The notes beneath the pieces are model-generated. The model ran no database searches and had not been told where the DNA came from. It was given only the letters and a program-made list of their open reading frames with translations. Shown here one piece after another: positions 1 to 15,927 of a stretch of 64,000 bases of DNA. Position 1 is the first letter of the stretch. The number at the start of each line of letters is the position of its first letter. The DNA is from Lagopus muta (taxonomy: Eukaryota > Chordata > Aves > Galliformes > Phasianidae): the NCBI RefSeq assembly GCF_023343835.1, contig NC_064444.1:8609219-8673218 (forward strand), read 5' to 3'. Made by a program: the position numbers and the translations under genes.

Positions 1-3000
1 CTGATTTGGAAACCTGCAGAGAAGGCGCTGACAGTTCCTTGCCAGTTTTGTTCTTATTGTTAGAAAGAAGACCAACCTTGAGAATCTTGAGGGCTTGAGG
101 ATGTTCCTAGGCTGTATGCTGTGTTAATGTGTATGTTACGTAGGTGGGATATGTTTCAGCATTTAAACCTTATGCTGAGAGAGAGGCTTCAGGTATCTCC
201 TGCATGTGTCAGTATTTCAGCTAAATTTACAAGTGATGGACTTGCCTGCAACAATATTGAAGCAAAATATGTTTCGTACTAACAGTGAAAATGCACTGAT
301 GTTGGTGCTTCTCATCTTCTGTAGTCATTTGTACCTCTATGGATGGGCTCTTTACTTTAGCTTTGCATTGAGATCAGTTATAGCCTAAGAAGCACAATAA
401 TGCATCAAATTTGAGTTCATGCCTATACCTCTCACTAGCGATTTACTTAGAATGTTTAAGAAATATTACCACTCTCTTTTAACAGCTGATGGGAATGAAA
501 CCCTGTTTTCTTGACTGTAGAGCAAGGGTGTGAAATAGACAACAAGCAAATATACTGTTCAGAGAGATCATGATGGTTTAACTCAGTGAATTGTCCTAAT
601 GTGAACACTGTCGTTTTTTCTCTTCCAGTATTTTAATGCAGCATTGCTTAATCTTTCAAAATAAAATGCACTTTGAAGTCATTCCTCCAGGTTTTGTTTC
701 AGCATGTGCATTGACACTGCTAAGTGTCTTCTGTATTCTATGCTAGAGGTAGTTGTCTTTATGATCCAAATCAAGCTTTTCCTTAGTTCATGTGCCAGTT
801 TTCATGTAGTGGAGAATTTCTGTTCATAGCTTAAGCAATCAGGTGACGTTCAGTAAATGCTCATTTAATAGCATTGTTGGAATCATCTGCTTTGACATGC
901 AGCAGCTTAGTCAAAGACTTTGTCTCTTTTCTCTGGAGCAAGATAAATGGGAAATCCAGCAACATTCTCCAGTATCATTCTGGGGAGTAGCATTAGTGAA
1001 GTATCTGACTCAATACAATATATTCCCATTCACAGGAAACCAGAAACTGGACATTCAAGAGTTAATATTTGGAACAGGAATAAGATTCAGAAAAAAGCAC
1101 TGGGAAAACATTTAAGATAAATGTTGGCAATCTGGCAGAAAGTTCTGGAGCACTGCATTTCTTCACCTATTTTTTTCTTTATTCTGGAGGGTTTTTGTTA
1201 CAAATTGTAGAGAATGACAAGCACCCATTAAAACTCATTTAGCTCTCAAAGTATTAATTCTTCTACTGCAATGGCATGAAGTAACTTTTGCCTCTCTTGC
1301 AAACATATGGAAATGTACTGTAAGCCCTTTACAACATCTACAATACAAAGAATACTGCTGTTAAAAACCACCTTCTGAGACTGGTGCAAAGCAGCATGAC
1401 CAGTGAAAACCAAATGAGGCAAATCTATTGAAAAAAGCATGATGTTGATGGCAGCTAAGAATTTCAAATGAAAAAAAAAAAGCTTTTCAAGATTAATCAA
1501 GGGTCTTATTCTTCAGCTTAGATCTCGTTCTCATCAGTATAATAAGCCAGAGTTCAGTGGTGTTACTCCTGATTTATAACAACGTGAAAGGAAAAGAGTA
1601 CCAAATAGGTCACATTCTCTGCTGACTTTTGCTTTGTGTGATGACTGTCTGACATCTGTGCTAACATTAAAAGACTTCCTTTTTCATTTAGGAGCTTTTT
1701 ATACCATTTGTACTTGCTGTGTAGGGGAGATGAAAATTAATTGCAGTCTAAATTAAATCCCTTTGAGGTGCATTTATACATGACTAAGAGGACTTCTAAA
1801 AATATGCTAACGTTATAGAAGTGTGTTTTGTAAGAAGAATGTTTCAGTATGTTTGCACATAAAGGTCATCTATAGATTGTGTGCCTTTACAGGATCACCT
1901 CAAGAAAATAGCCTGTTATCTTGTCTGTCATCACTTCAGTCTTTGTCTGTAATGTATTAACGGTCTAAAATAACTTTTTATTTCTTTCTAATGCACACAT
2001 TTTCCCCTGCACTGTAGGACCATTTGAAAAGTAAAATATGTTAGAGGCTGCACCTAATTCTGCACCTCTGTGATATTAATAGGCTGCAAGCAGACATAGA
2101 ACTAATTTAGTAGACTTTTGTCATGATGCTGGGCAAATCTCCGTAGTTTACCTATTCAGAATTTTCCCCAAGTCTGGCACATCCTTTGCGTGCCACTTAA
2201 AGCATTAGAGCTTATGTGGTGCAACAGTGACCAAAAAGTGCCTTCTCAGATACCACAAGAATTCATAGTAATGAGATACACTGAAACAACTCCTGTTATA
2301 GAACTGAGAATCAGGAGTTTAGCCCTTATTTTCCATTCCATGATATCTTAATGCTCACCTGAAGGTGTCATTTTCTTTCTGTTCCTGACCTTTCCTCTTA
2401 AATCTTCAGGAAACTTTTTCTCCATTTTTCCAAAACTAGAATCATTTTAACATGAAGACTTTCAATACCCAACCAGCTTAAAACAGTGGTTTAACAAGGT
2501 TAAACATTCTCACCCTCCACGAAAGTCCTGAATCATCTCAATCACCTCTACTTTCTACTGTCTCCTTCTGACTTTGGTTAGGCAATAACATTTGCTGTTC
2601 AAAAATACGTTATCTATAGAACTAATGATAGAGCAATCCATGTTTCTAAAATAGTCTCCTTTTAGTCTGCTTATCTCTTCCCTGACATTTCTTACCGAGC
2701 ATCAGTGAGCAGGCAGTTCTGTACTGACATCTGAAAGCTACTCTACAGCAGCAGTGTGTAAAAGGCTATGGAACAAGAGGTCACATGGTTTCTATATTTT
2801 ATCTGTTTACTGTGCTCATAATGCCAAATGGCAAGTTAAAAGAATGCCCTAATCCCAGAGAGTAATGCGTGATATTTCTCCTTTCCACATGTGATTGTCT
2901 TTGTGGAAGGAAGGCATTTCATACTTGTTCTTTTAATATTCAGTTCTAGTCTTCTCTCTGGGAGCAACAATAATTACTGAAACGTGCAGTACAAACAGTA

Positions 3001-6000
3001 TGTGAGATATAAATTAGATTATTTTTAGAAATGTGTGATAAGATTAACAGATGTGAATCCTAAAACATTTGAATGTTGGAGAAAAAGGAATATGTTTTTT
3101 AGAAAAGTGTTGGGGAGATTGGTGTTACCTTGCTACTTCTGGTAAGAGTGGCAGGGAAAACATTCTAACCACTGGCATGTGGTTATTTTTGTATTTCACT
3201 GCTGCTGCTCTGATTATGGAATCCAGTTCTGAATACTCACCTTTATCTTATGCAATTACTGAGTTCTAAATGTGTTTTTTTAATACACATGCTGGTACTG
3301 CAGCTGTAGGAAAGTATCTCGTAGTTGTTACTAATAAAGGGCATCTGATGTTTGGATTTTCTATTTAAAATGCTAGTGGAAAATATAAATTGAGGTGTGG
3401 AGATAAGCTTCCCCTGTTGCTCCTATTCTCTGTAGCCAAATGTGGCCTGAATGAGTGCTGGGGAAGGTGTCTGACTCAGTATGAGTACCCACACACGTTC
3501 AGTCCAGTTATGGGATGGATCGTTCCATGTGACTGTGTGATGAGAATGCTCAGCATTTTAAAAAGGTGCCCACGAAGTTGTCACTGTAAGATAGGTAAAC
3601 CCCCATGTTTTCTTTTCCAGTTCTGTAATTAGCCATCGAGTACGAGTATTTATTGCACCTGAGAAGGTAGGAAGTAAGACACAAGATCTTACATGACTTA
3701 AATCTTACAGAAATTGCCTTCCTGGCCATGTAACCCATATTCTTTAATTTGCAAATTTTGGTAAAGTGGTATTAGCTGATAATGCAGGCTTAATTTTCTG
3801 TGATAATTATTTTATCTCCATTTCTTTAATTAGCATTATTTTCTATGCTTTTTCTTCTGCCAGACACTCACTTGCTGATACCTGCTCAAGATGTTTCTAA
3901 AAGATCAAGGCTGTTAAGTCCTTCCTTTCTCTTGTTTCCAAGTACAGTGCTTAAGCTCTAACATACAGCAAATACACTACAAACACAAAAGAAGAGGGGC
4001 ATGTAAATGTAAAAGACTTGAACAAAATGAACATTGATCAAAATAAAAACTTTATGGCTGTTCTATAAGTAATACTAGCTTAAGGCTTTAGTCTGTATTT
4101 GATGGCTGAAGTATTTGCAGAAATAAATGCATCTGTAAGTTACTATAAAAAGATTAATTGGCATCAAAATGCCATTTGACCTATTGCTGAAGAAAGTTCC
4201 ACTACTATTTTCTGAGTAGCTCTTTAAAGAATGTCGAAAATATATCTGTAAATACTTTTTCATATTAATTTTATACTCATTAAGCTGCACATAACTTGAC
4301 TCTGTGCGTGCAATTGAGCAGTTTTATACTCCAAACACACTTGTCACATTCCTAAATCTCCTTAGAAATGTTTGCTGAATTACTGCTCTCTGAAAAGTAG
4401 AACAGTTGTACCTGGACCATGTTGTATGCTCATTAATTCAGAAAGTATCAAGTGAGGAATAGGATACTAAGACTGAAAATAAAGTTACAGCACCAGTTGC
4501 GCAAACCTGGACTTTATCAGTATTGAATTTAAGGGTCCTAGCTGGTGATGCAAAGTGCAGCGGCAATAAAATGGAAGTGCTCTGTTCAAAGTCAATTTAA
4601 GTACAGAGTAATGAGCTGCTGAAGCACCTATTAAATGGCAGATGGTGCTTATGGCTGGGATGGAGAACGACTGCGTTTGTTACTCTAATAGAGGACAGTT
4701 ACTGAAGTCAGAGAGGTTGTTAGGAATTAAGAGGCAAATTTAGCATCAGTGACATTTGTTTTGGTTGAGTGCTCCATGATGGGATTGAGCTGGAGCACAG
4801 TATTTATGTTAAAAGGACTTTGGCTTAATTTTCTTTAATAATTATGACAACTCCCTCCGTAATGTCTTTGTGCCTAACAAGATCACAAAATATATACTCC
4901 CTGATGATAGATTACTGTGAATCTGTGTCTGTGTGCTCACCTGACGAGTCTGAACATTTGGGTTCAGCTGGCCCTTGCTGAGAGCTTATTTTGTTCAAAG
5001 AAGCTGGATTTAAGAGTTGCCCCTGATCTTAACCCAGTCCTACCCAGTGTCCTTGGTGCAGATCAGTCAGTATTGTCTGGCTAAACTGAGGAGCTGCAGA
5101 TTTGCCATTTCATAGGATGGATGGAAATGGAGGGAGAAAAGAGTTAGATAACCCACAATGTAGAGTGTGCAGTGCTCCCAGGCCTCCTTTCCATTGCACT
5201 TTGTTTTATCTACATGAGCAGACACATCTGTGAAATCAACTGGTTAGATGGTGTTTGATATTCTGCATAAGAATTTTAAAAGGTAAAGACTTGGATTCCA
5301 TATATTTCAGTCTGATCTCACAGCAACATAAGTTTGATTAAATATGGTAACTCTTGATTTAGGCCGTGAATCACCCACTTTCTTAAGAAGGTATCCAGTT
5401 TTAGTCACACGAGTAAGACAAACACTCATAGGAAGATGATGACTTACATACTCTAAGTCAAGCACGCCTTTAGAAACTGTGGTTAACTGGATGTTTGAAC
5501 ACGTGGACTGAGATGATATCTAAGAATATCATCTTGAGTATCTTTATGTTCAATAATAATCTAATGGTTCTTATTGAAAGGGGCGTTTCATATTTAAAAT
5601 GGAGAATAGCTAAGCGCAGGTTCGTGCTTAAAACGAAAATCTTACTTTACACGGAATCACAGTGTATAAATCACATTAAGATTTCCTTAATTTAATTTCC
5701 TTAATTGAATACTAATGATATAAATATAAATATTTTTTTACTACATTTAACTGACAATAAATTTACCATGACAAGGAGATCCAACAGTAGGTGAAGGGTT
5801 TTGATTTTTCCTATTATAATTTATCAGTGTCATCCCAACGTCTTTTAAACAGATTATTCTGATGAAAAAATATTAGTTTATGCAAACAGAAAAGTAATGC
5901 AGCAGTGGGATTCTCAGTACCAAAAGGGAGCAATATTAAATTTGCCTTTAATGAAGCTCTCTATCCATTATAGTTTTGATACATTCTTTAATGCACATCA

Positions 6001-9000
6001 ACCTGTACAGAAGGGCTCTAATCACAAAACACGTTTAGAACTGTAATAAAGTAGTGCTGAGAAATTCTGCTGTGGATCTTCAAAATGCTGTTCTCAGATC
6101 TGATGATACCTTTGAGGGGAAGATTTATCAGTGAATTGGCTTATCTGTCCCTTCCCCAGTGGCTTGAGCTGCACGAGCTACGTACACGCCTGGGCAAAGA
6201 GGTGGGATGAATGAGCTGGAGGTCAGCATTCCAAATCCCCTGGCATATGCTTAATTTCCTAAATTAAAGTTGTTCTTTGAACTCCTTAATGCTCATCAGA
6301 AACACAAGCACGTGATTGCACTCTTTGGTGTGGAAGCATTCCTGTGGCAGGAGCGTAATGCATTTGCAGGGCTGACCTGTGCTCTGTTTTTAATCAAATA
6401 AAATGAAAGATTTTTCCACAGTGTTGTTGTTGATTGCCTACCAAATATAGAAACTTAGTTTAGTCTGTAGTCATTTAAATATTCAAGATATTGGAAACAA
6501 AAATAATCAGGAGAGCGTTACTGCATTCATTTTAATTTCTCTGTCTGAATGCATCCATCTGTCAGAACAGTCTTGTGCAAAATGAACAAGAAATAGAAGT
6601 TTGAATTCTTGTTATGCATAGCTCGCCAATTTTTGTGAAATCTACTTAATTTTTTTTGAAATATTTCCCCTTTTATGCCTCTTCAAGTTATGTCTTTATT
6701 GACAAAGAAAATTAATATCTTTGCTATGATCAGATCTAAGGGAAAACTCTTAGCGGCTTCAACATGATTAGCATTTAACCCATTGTATTTGCAAGCAGAG
6801 CTGGGCAGGAAACCATTTTCCCACATGGTTTTTGGAGGAATGCTTTTTTTGTTTCCTCTTATCTGTAGCCTCAGAACACTGTTTCCACTAGGAAATATGG
6901 GGAAACGGAGTGGGAGTAAAAGGGGATCTCATAAAGCAATGATTCTGAAGTTAGATACATATCAATCTGTGTTTGAAGATACACTTTTTTTTTTTTTACT
7001 AAATTGCAATGGCTCTGAATTAACAAAAACATATATAAAAATGTAACACGTTGACATTTTGTCTCCTTGTTGCATCCTCCCACTCAGTGGACATTTTAGA
7101 ACATTTTGCTTTGGAGACTTAAAAATTCCTGAGACAAACTTGAGTCTCTTCTCCCATACTGTAGATCTACAGAGAAGGCTCCTGATATTTCAGCACAAAA
7201 GGAAAAAGCACATGTGGGCATATGAAAGACAGAGAAGCCCTTGGCAGGGTGGGATTATGTTACACCAGAGATGTATCTTCACAGGTTTTTAATAATTCAA
7301 CCCATAAGATGCTCAAGCCTTCCTCCCCCGAAAAAAGAAAAGAAAAAAAGCTCATCCTTATAACCAAAGCTTGGCATACAGGAGGAGGACGCAGTGCTGC
7401 TGTGCTGCAACTTCATAGAATCTCATATGGATCTAATAGGGACACTTCCCACAATTACTGTCAGCCTTAATCTTCACCACAGTTTCATGAGCTAAGTTGT
7501 ATGAAAATTAAGAAATATCTTTTACTTGGTCCTTTGAAGTTTATGTAGTCTACATTTTAAACTTACTGTGTTCTGAAAGCTATGTTCTTACTTTTTCAGT
7601 GGAAGTGAAATTCCATCTTAATCATCCCAAAGGGTGGAATGTTAAGCAAAATATCTGCTACTCCTCTGATAAAATTGCACAGTTTAGACTGATGTGTTAG
7701 AATTCTTTTCTTTGGAAATCTGTTTCTTAGCACCGTGCTGCTCAGTAATGCTTCTCTATCCATGTGACATTAATTGAGCTTAGTGCTTCAGTGATTGTCT
7801 TCTTTAATTGGTGAACTGTAAGCACTAAGAACGTTCCAAAACAGCAGAGTTGATTATTGCATTCGCCCTTGTTCCACGATCTGTGGGGTTTTTTGCTATT
7901 GTTTTGTTTCCTAAGTTAGGTAAAATAAATCATACTGGAAGAATTGCTTGGCTTTGCTTTTCATCTGTCTGGAGAACTGTTCTATGCTTGTTCATCTTTT
8001 TGTCACAATGTGCCTGTTGGATGGAAATTGCCCTGCAATTATTTTGTTTTCAGAATCTATTTCTGCTTCTGCAAACATACCATACATTTTCATGACATGA
8101 CATAGATACCAAATTCTGTTTCTGTTTTCCCAATATTATAGCAAGAACACAATTCCAAACCAACAGCTTTTTAAATATTTATTCAATCTTAGGCTTCAGT
8201 GTACCTTTCTGGCATTAAGCATTAAGTGATTGTGTTTCCAAAACAGGGCCTACATCTGCTAACTCCATAAAACAGCAGGATTTGTCCTGTGTTCTCAATA
8301 GCAGTAATAAGTAATACTCTGTTGAAAAGAGAAAGATAAAGCTGGGTATCCATTTAGCAATGGAGGCCCTGTTCTTTCTTGGTCATACTGATAGGGATGT
8401 AGATAAGTAGAATGAAGAGTTTCAGCTTTTTTTTTTTCTTTTTTTTCCCTGGTAATCCTTGCAGGAAATTCTAGGGGTAAGCATACAGTTAGTGTTCTTC
8501 ATCCATTATTCAACAAGTGACCCTAATAAGCCATTTTCAATGTCCATTGTATGTTTTCCAGATTTGAAGGATTTTGGCAGCTTTTCTCACAGAGATACAA
8601 CTAAATTCAAGGCTTAATAAAGAAAACTAAAACTGGATCACTTCAGCAAACCAACTTCAGCAGGGTTTATTCCTTGAAAGAGATGGGATTTCTCTGGATT
8701 ATGTTAGTACCAGTCAATGTTTTAATAAAACCTCTATCCTGCTGTTGGGAAAGTAAGCTTTACAATCAGTAAATTAAAAATAGCCCTTTGTTTTTGGGGG
8801 AGGTGGGAGAGGAAGTGAGGAGGTGATGCTTTGTGATGCAGGAAGTTTCCCGCTCAGCATGGAAGCAGCTCAGAGACAAGTGTTGTTTCGTTCCTCCACT
8901 GTTTCCCCTCCCTTTCTGTATTTTGTTCTCCCTCTGCATTTACCCTGGCTGTTGCATCTGTAGAGGATAACTGCAGGCAGCAGAGTGTGATCCAAAAGTC

Positions 9001-12000
9001 CACAATGCAGGTCATTTCTGGCCTGTGCGTGATCTCCATCCCCTATCTGCAGTTTCAGAAGAGACTGAAGGAAAGTCAGAGATGATTTTGTGAACGTTCC
9101 AGTCCAACCCTTGAATGAAAAGCTGCATATAGATGTCATTTGAACACTTTCCTTTTGTTTGGGTTCTTGATGTGACTTTTGTGAGTGTTGATGTAGGATC
9201 AGTCTTCATGTGACATCCAAAGTAAAAAATCATAAAAACAAACTAAGTGAAATCAAAATAAGCTTAGTTTCATAAATATAATTTTAACTTTGATTGTTGC
9301 TACTGGACAAACCTCTTCCAGCATAAAAAGAAAAGTCCAGTGTGCCTGAGTGCTTTCAAAACTCTTAAAAACAAACCTACAAACTTTCTGATGTTCAGTA
9401 TTCAGGAGAATATTAAAAATGTTTGTCTGGTCAAGAAAGACCTGGATTCAATGCCCGGAATGCTAAAATTTGCCTTTACAGTATTCACAACGTACAACTC
9501 CTGTCAAAATTTCTCTGTGGTTTGTTCCTTTGGGCTGAACATCTGCTCGACATCATACTCCATATGAGAACTGTATTAGCAGATGTTTAAGCACAGTCTT
9601 GCAACAAGAAATGAAAAAGCTCTAAAGCAAGTGAAACAACTAATTGCTACAGTACTCACCGTAAAGGCTGGAGATGTCCTTACCTGTGCTGATGGGAAGG
9701 CCGGGTGAGAGCAGTGTGAGTTTAAGGGGTCACAGTCCAAGCCAACAGAAATGAGGCAGAAATTCAGCCAGCTCTCAAATTCTCTGATTTCTCCATCTTG
9801 CTCTTGTAGGCAAGAACATTACTTTGGGAGCAAAATAATAAAGACATGCTAATTAATTACCTTGTAATTAAAATTGAGCCAATTACTAGTCAAATCAAGT
9901 TCTGTAACAATTATCTAAGAATTTAATTTACAAGTCATTTTATGAAGGCTGAATATAAAATTAATTAGAAAGATCTTAATGCTTTTTAGTTTTGAACATA
10001 GTTTTAGAATAAAAGATGTGCTGTTGCCTAGAACCCTTGAGACCTATCTAAAAAGAATTGCATGTTCTGCTAATGATGAATCTGAGCCTATGGAAGGTAC
10101 ACTGATGTGTGTTTGTACCCTTAGTTTTTGTTCTTGAGGATCTGGCTGTTCAAAGTTCTGCTCTGCTACTGGAATAGCTCTGCTTTTGAATAAAGTTAAG
10201 CAGACAGGCATGGATACTTCAGCTCTCCGGTATCTTGAAAAACAGAGAGTGAATAAAAGACGGATCTGCAGTCTGTCTACTGCTTATTTCTGTGCTTAGT
10301 TCGCTTTTCTGCTATAGCTTTGATTTTTAGTATTATCTTTTGAATTACTGTGTAAGAGAAAAAAAACCCACAAAACCAGTTCTGCAGGTAATGGTTGCAT
10401 GTAAATGCATTGGTTGTGCGTTTATGGTGAACATGTGAACTCAGTGCCTTCACTTGTGTTACAAGCAAAAACTTACGTTGGTAACAATAAAAATGTAGCC
10501 TAGTGTTGTAGTTTCTGGTTTGTCTGCTTTGCAGTTTCTTAGGGGCAATGACTGTAGGTCTGTTGCAGGTGTCAAGAGCAACACAGAAAATACTTATTCC
10601 TAATAAAGTTTGATGAGTTCTGATTTCTTTTTGTTATAATTAGGTTATGCACTGTGAGCTGTAAACCCTGCATAGAATAGATAGTTAAAAGGCAGAAGAC
10701 CATACACAACAATATAGCCTCTGAGATTTCCATTGGGAAAATGACCATAGGATAAAAATGAAAGGCAGCTGTCAGATTGTATAAGTTTTTTGTTTTTGTT
10801 TTTTTCCTCCCACAAACAGATCAGTTAAAAACCTTGCATTCCTTTTTGCCTTGCAAATGCAGTAGTACCCCTGACATTCAAGGAGAGAGTAGTTTAATTT
10901 ATTTAATTTGCTATGCTGTCTTACTCAGGGACTTATGTGCAGCAAAATCTGACATTTTTATCTAGACCATATTATGTAAAGTAATGAGCTGGGAGACCAG
11001 GTTCATGTTATGGCTGTTGACAGCTGATGTTTTTCAGTAAGCCATGCAGCAGCAGACGTTCCCAGCATTCTGCTGAGCCACTGCTGCAAGGGTGACAATG
11101 TGTAACAGTGGAGGTTGGAAAGATAAAATTGAAGTTGACATGAAAAGCGTGTGACAAAGGAGCCCTATAACTGGGGTGCCTCTAACTGGGAAATCTGTGA
11201 GAAAGTTGTTCAGCATTCTTTTTATTGAAGATTAAGTAGATGAACACTTCTCAAAATTTCCAGTGGAAGGCTCGTAGTGAACAGGAACCATTGCAAGTCT
11301 GCATGGTTTTAAAATTTACTGTACATTCTAATTCAGTTTAGATCTATTTCTACTGCTTTGTGCTTTTTGTGCCCTTGAAATGCAAGGCTAATAAACAGGG
11401 TATGATCTCTTGCAGGTACCTCTGTAGTGTAAAATGCACTAAATTGTTGTTGCCCAATACCTATGATAATGTGATAGCTGCAATTAGAAACACAGAGATT
11501 GTTCTTGTTGAGAGGCCCTGAATCAATAAGTGGTGTTGACTTTATAGTGAGTTCAGCAAGCTATGTTGGAGCCAAGAAGCATGCAGCAAAGTGAAGCAGC
11601 GTCAGCATTAGTTATGTCCAGTGCTATTTGCAGCTTTTCTAGATCATCACTTCACTTAGAAACTTATGGGAATACAGGCCAGAGCACAGGAGTTATGTGC
11701 TCATTGTGACCTAGCCAGCTTAATTAACATGGCTGCATTTCCTACAGCATGGAGCTCCTGAAAGCTCTCTGTTAAGCATAATGCGTTACAATAATCCATT
11801 TTAGGGTGACAAAAACTTCTATTCTTCTGCCAAGATGTCTACTGAATTGAAAATCATCATTCCTAAGGCAGGGGTCACAACTTTCAGTGGCACTGCAAGC
11901 CATACAAAAGTGTAATTATTTGTGCTAGTGTAATGAGGGTGATGAAAGTAGAACTTACTGCCAAAAAGCTTTTTACATGTTGTCTGTACTGTTCTGAGTA

Positions 12001-15000
12001 GGAGCAACTTCTGATTCTGCATTGGCTCTCCAAAGCCTGCCCTTTCTTCAGCTGTTGTTTTGGGCCTTTGAGAAGCTTATTTTAAGAGGACGAGAAAATT
12101 CTTATCTTCAAATGGATTCTGTTGATTTCTGTCTCTGAATCTATTTTAGTTCAGATTAATATCTTCTTCAGATCCTGTGATAAAGCTTGGAAATAATAGA
12201 AAAAACTCAGTAAGGGCCTAATTGGTTTCCAGTGATTCGTTCAAAGAACACATTTAAAAATCATGAAATAAAAGAAAAAAAGGAGAACAAGAGAGCAAGG
12301 GGAGTCTTTGGAACATGTATTGCCCATTTTACCTGGTTGCCGGGGTATTTTCATGGTACATATATAATAGCAAGGTAATTGTTGGTGAAGAACTTGGTGT
12401 GAAAGGAAATTCCTTAGCCTGCTTTCTACCTGCCAGTGCTGCAATTCGTGGTGCAATTTTAAGTTAACAGTGGTGTTCCCATTTGGGTTCTGAACAGTGG
12501 GTTAGAACTGAATGATATTATGAATTTAAATGATATGCACTTCATTCTCTTTTTATCTCTTACTTCTCTATTCAACATCCATGTCATAGAGCACAAAGAC
12601 AGCTGACGTTGTTTGCAATTTGAATTTTTAGACATTTATAACTTCAGGAGTAACAGAGATCAGATGTTCCTTTATCCAAACAGGGAGCCAAATTGCCCAT
12701 GATAATGCTAGAGATGACTCTTATAAATTAAATGGCAGCCCTGGAATGTACAGATGTGATGCAAATCAAGATTCATGTTGTACGTGCAGTCAGTCTGTAC
12801 ATTGTCCCTGGAAAAAAATAAGAGAAGTAAAGCAAATTTCAACATAAATATTATCCCACTTTTCTTAAGCTACCTCTTAGTGATTTTTTATCCTTCACTC
12901 AATTCTTATTCACTGTCAACTCACTATGCTTTCTTTTTCAGTAAAGAACAGTTGTGTTATGCAACGTTACTATGTAGATCCTGGCCTGGTTTTGTAGATC
13001 TATTTTGAGAAAATACATCTGAATAAAACTACATTTTTGGTGATGCTATGTCTTCCCCCAGCAGTTTACATTCCATCTCTATTTATATGACTCAGTTTTA
13101 CACTTTATGTTTTTGGCAGATGGAGGAATGATTTTCTTCACATTTTTGTGAAGAGTTGAACAGCGAAGAGTTTTAGAGAAGCTATTTTAAAAATAACAGG
13201 CAGAGGAGTCTTTGATTTGTTTATCTCATGTATGCATCACATATAAAATGCAACGTCCTTCCACTGCAGATGATAATAATTAGAGTTGTTCCAAATGGAT
13301 TTATGCCAACACAAAATCCTCTATCACGATCAGCTGTAACAGGAACCTCAGCTGGCAGTAGCAGTGAAAGCAATAAAGATTAAATGACTGTGTGATCTGT
13401 CCCTCCAAATTAAAACTGATGTGTGCTGGCAAAAAAATAAGAGAACTCATACCAATGTTACCTCTGACGCTTGTTTCTGTTCTGGTAAAATGAGAGAAAA
13501 TGCTGTTGTCTGGAACTCCCGGTATGTTTCACCTGATTCAGATTCACCCCCATTAGTGATTAGAATCTGAGTATCCATCCCAAATTACTAAAGCCCACAG
13601 GTGACTGTCAAAGGCTTGAAGATAGGAAAAACCTTTTGAAGAATGTTGATTTTTGGAGGCATTTGGCAGTTAGATGCCAGTTGCTGTTTGCATGTATACT
13701 TTCAAAAAATCCCCTTGGAAATTGCATTAAATTATATGCTAGAAATTATTATTGGTCAGGGTAGAAAATCTTCCATGAGCTACAGAAACTCTGCAAAATA
13801 ATATTCATGGCAATGCTTCCTTAGTATGGAATATGATACTGTTCTAGAGCAGGTTATTATCAAAGCTGTAATAACATCAAACCCTCCCCATATTCATGAA
13901 CTATTGCTGAATTATACAAAAAAACTTTATAGAAACAAACAAATGAGAAAAAAAACAATGCAGTGAGGATTTGAAAAGTGTTTTATTGTATAATGTCAAC
14001 TGTTTGAATACAGTACAAATGAGCCTATGTTTTTTTCAGATGATTCAGTTTATTGTCTCACAGTGGCCTATATGACACTACTCTAAAATCCAAATTCTTT
14101 CCCACAGCTTATATGAACCTCTAGAAATGTACTAAACACGAATCATTTTTATGCTTTAGAGTTGTCCAAACATCATCTTTTGAATTCAGAAACACAGGAA
14201 AAAATCTGTTTTGTAGGTCAGAGTCTGCAAAAAAGCACAGCTGTTAACCATGACCTTGGGGACGCTTTGCAGCTGCGGTTGTGTCGCAACATCTTTGTAA
14301 CACGTTGCACTTTGTGAAAAGACACGGCTCGATCTCTGGATTTATATCACCTTCCTTGTATTTATTACTGACAATTAAATCTTGAAAGTCAATCCAGATG
14401 AAGTGCCAATTCTCTCCCAGTCATTCTGAAAACATAGGACAACTAAAAGGCAAAAGCTTTGCAAACACACAGGGAGCTACACAAAGTTTTGTTAGCAGCT
14501 TTAATATAAACATAAACGGTATGTGTCAGATTTATGCACATCAGTTTGGACACTTTTGCAGCAAGGTTTCCCGACTCGGTCATTTTCTTTGATGTTGAAA
14601 GATAAAAGCTTCTGTGTAAGTAGACATCTGATGCCATGCTCTTGACCGTGGTTAGACATTCCAGGGATAATAGTGTGCCAGAAAGCAAGGCTAGTGAAAA
14701 AAGGCCAAATCCAAGTAAGAAGTATCATCAGGTAAACGTAAGCTCTGGCTGCAGGGCAGAATCACTTGCTTTGGACCTCGCTCAGGTCACAAAGCAAACA
14801 CCTCTCTTCACAAGAAAACTAATATGACCTGTTAGCAGCAACATATACTGAAGCCAATAGCTAGCTGCCCCAGCAGCACATCAGGAGGCTAAGCCCATGC
14901 GGAGTTGTTTGTTCAAGTTCAGGGAAGCTCACACTGAGGTGTAACAGCTGATGCTATTTGTCTGCTGCATGGGAAGGGCTAGCCTCTGTAAGATCATGCA

Positions 15001-15926
15001 AAGAACCCCCAGTCAGTGGAACAATCTCTTTAAATAGCTAGACTTAGCTAAGGGGAGTGGAAAGAGAGGGAACTTGTGTTTTATTGACAGTGAGAACTGA
15101 GCTTATGGAAGAATTTAAAGATAATGCATCCTTTATAGAGGAATTTATAAAGCATATGCAGTCAGCCTAATTTATTTGCTAAGGCATGACTGATGTTTAA
15201 ATTCATGAATAGTAAATTGGTAAAAGTCAGGGTAACACATTAATTATAACACAGGACTTGAAAACTGTGGCGGTGCTGCAGGCCACAGTAGCCCACAGCT
15301 GGAGTCTTTCAGAACTCTTTCAGACAGTCTTGCCAGGCTTCTTTGAAATTCCCAAAGCCACTGAAAGGTATTTACAGGCTTGGGAGTAGATGAGAAAATT
15401 ACATTGCTCCCAAAAAAGGAAAACAAAGAAATGAGAAACAAGATGCAAACAACAAGCAACAACAAAAACACACATTTTCTCATTGGCTTTCATACAGGCC
15501 TTCAAACCTGGAGAGGTTTGAAGAGTAAGAGTACTGAAAAGAGTACTTGGAGAGTAAGAAACTGAACATTACAGGTTTCAATTCACCAGCATGGACAAAA
15601 ACCTAACAAACTAAAGATATTATTTAGAGGTCTGCTTCTGCTAAAGCTGACAAGAGTAACAGGTTGAAGATGAGCCATAACATCAAGATACGCCTTTCCA
15701 ATGCCAGCTGCTGTAATAGGGTATTCATAAGAGCAGGAATTCCTTAAAAGAACTGTCTGCTGAAGAACAGGACAGAGTATTCCTGATTCCTTTCATTCCA
15801 GAACTGCAATACACATGTCTGCATAGATCACTTGCAGTCTGTAATTAATGTTTTATACAGTGAAAAAAGGGATCACTATAAAAATACTGCTCTGTCATTC
15901 TTTATCCATACTATGAAAAAAGCACA
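1..15926. other. AT-rich intergenic region, no gene recognised
   Basis: No open frame here exceeds about 90 codons, and none reads like a known protein or carries a convincing run of splice-bounded exons on either strand. The base composition is AT-rich, with short homopolymer runs such as the T-rich stretch near 8430-8450. No CR1 tail, tRNA or microsatellite array stood out. The stretch lies beyond the 3' end of RRAD. Distal regulatory elements could be present, but nothing in the sequence identifies them. Confidence 0.6.
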
Positions 15927-15927
15927 G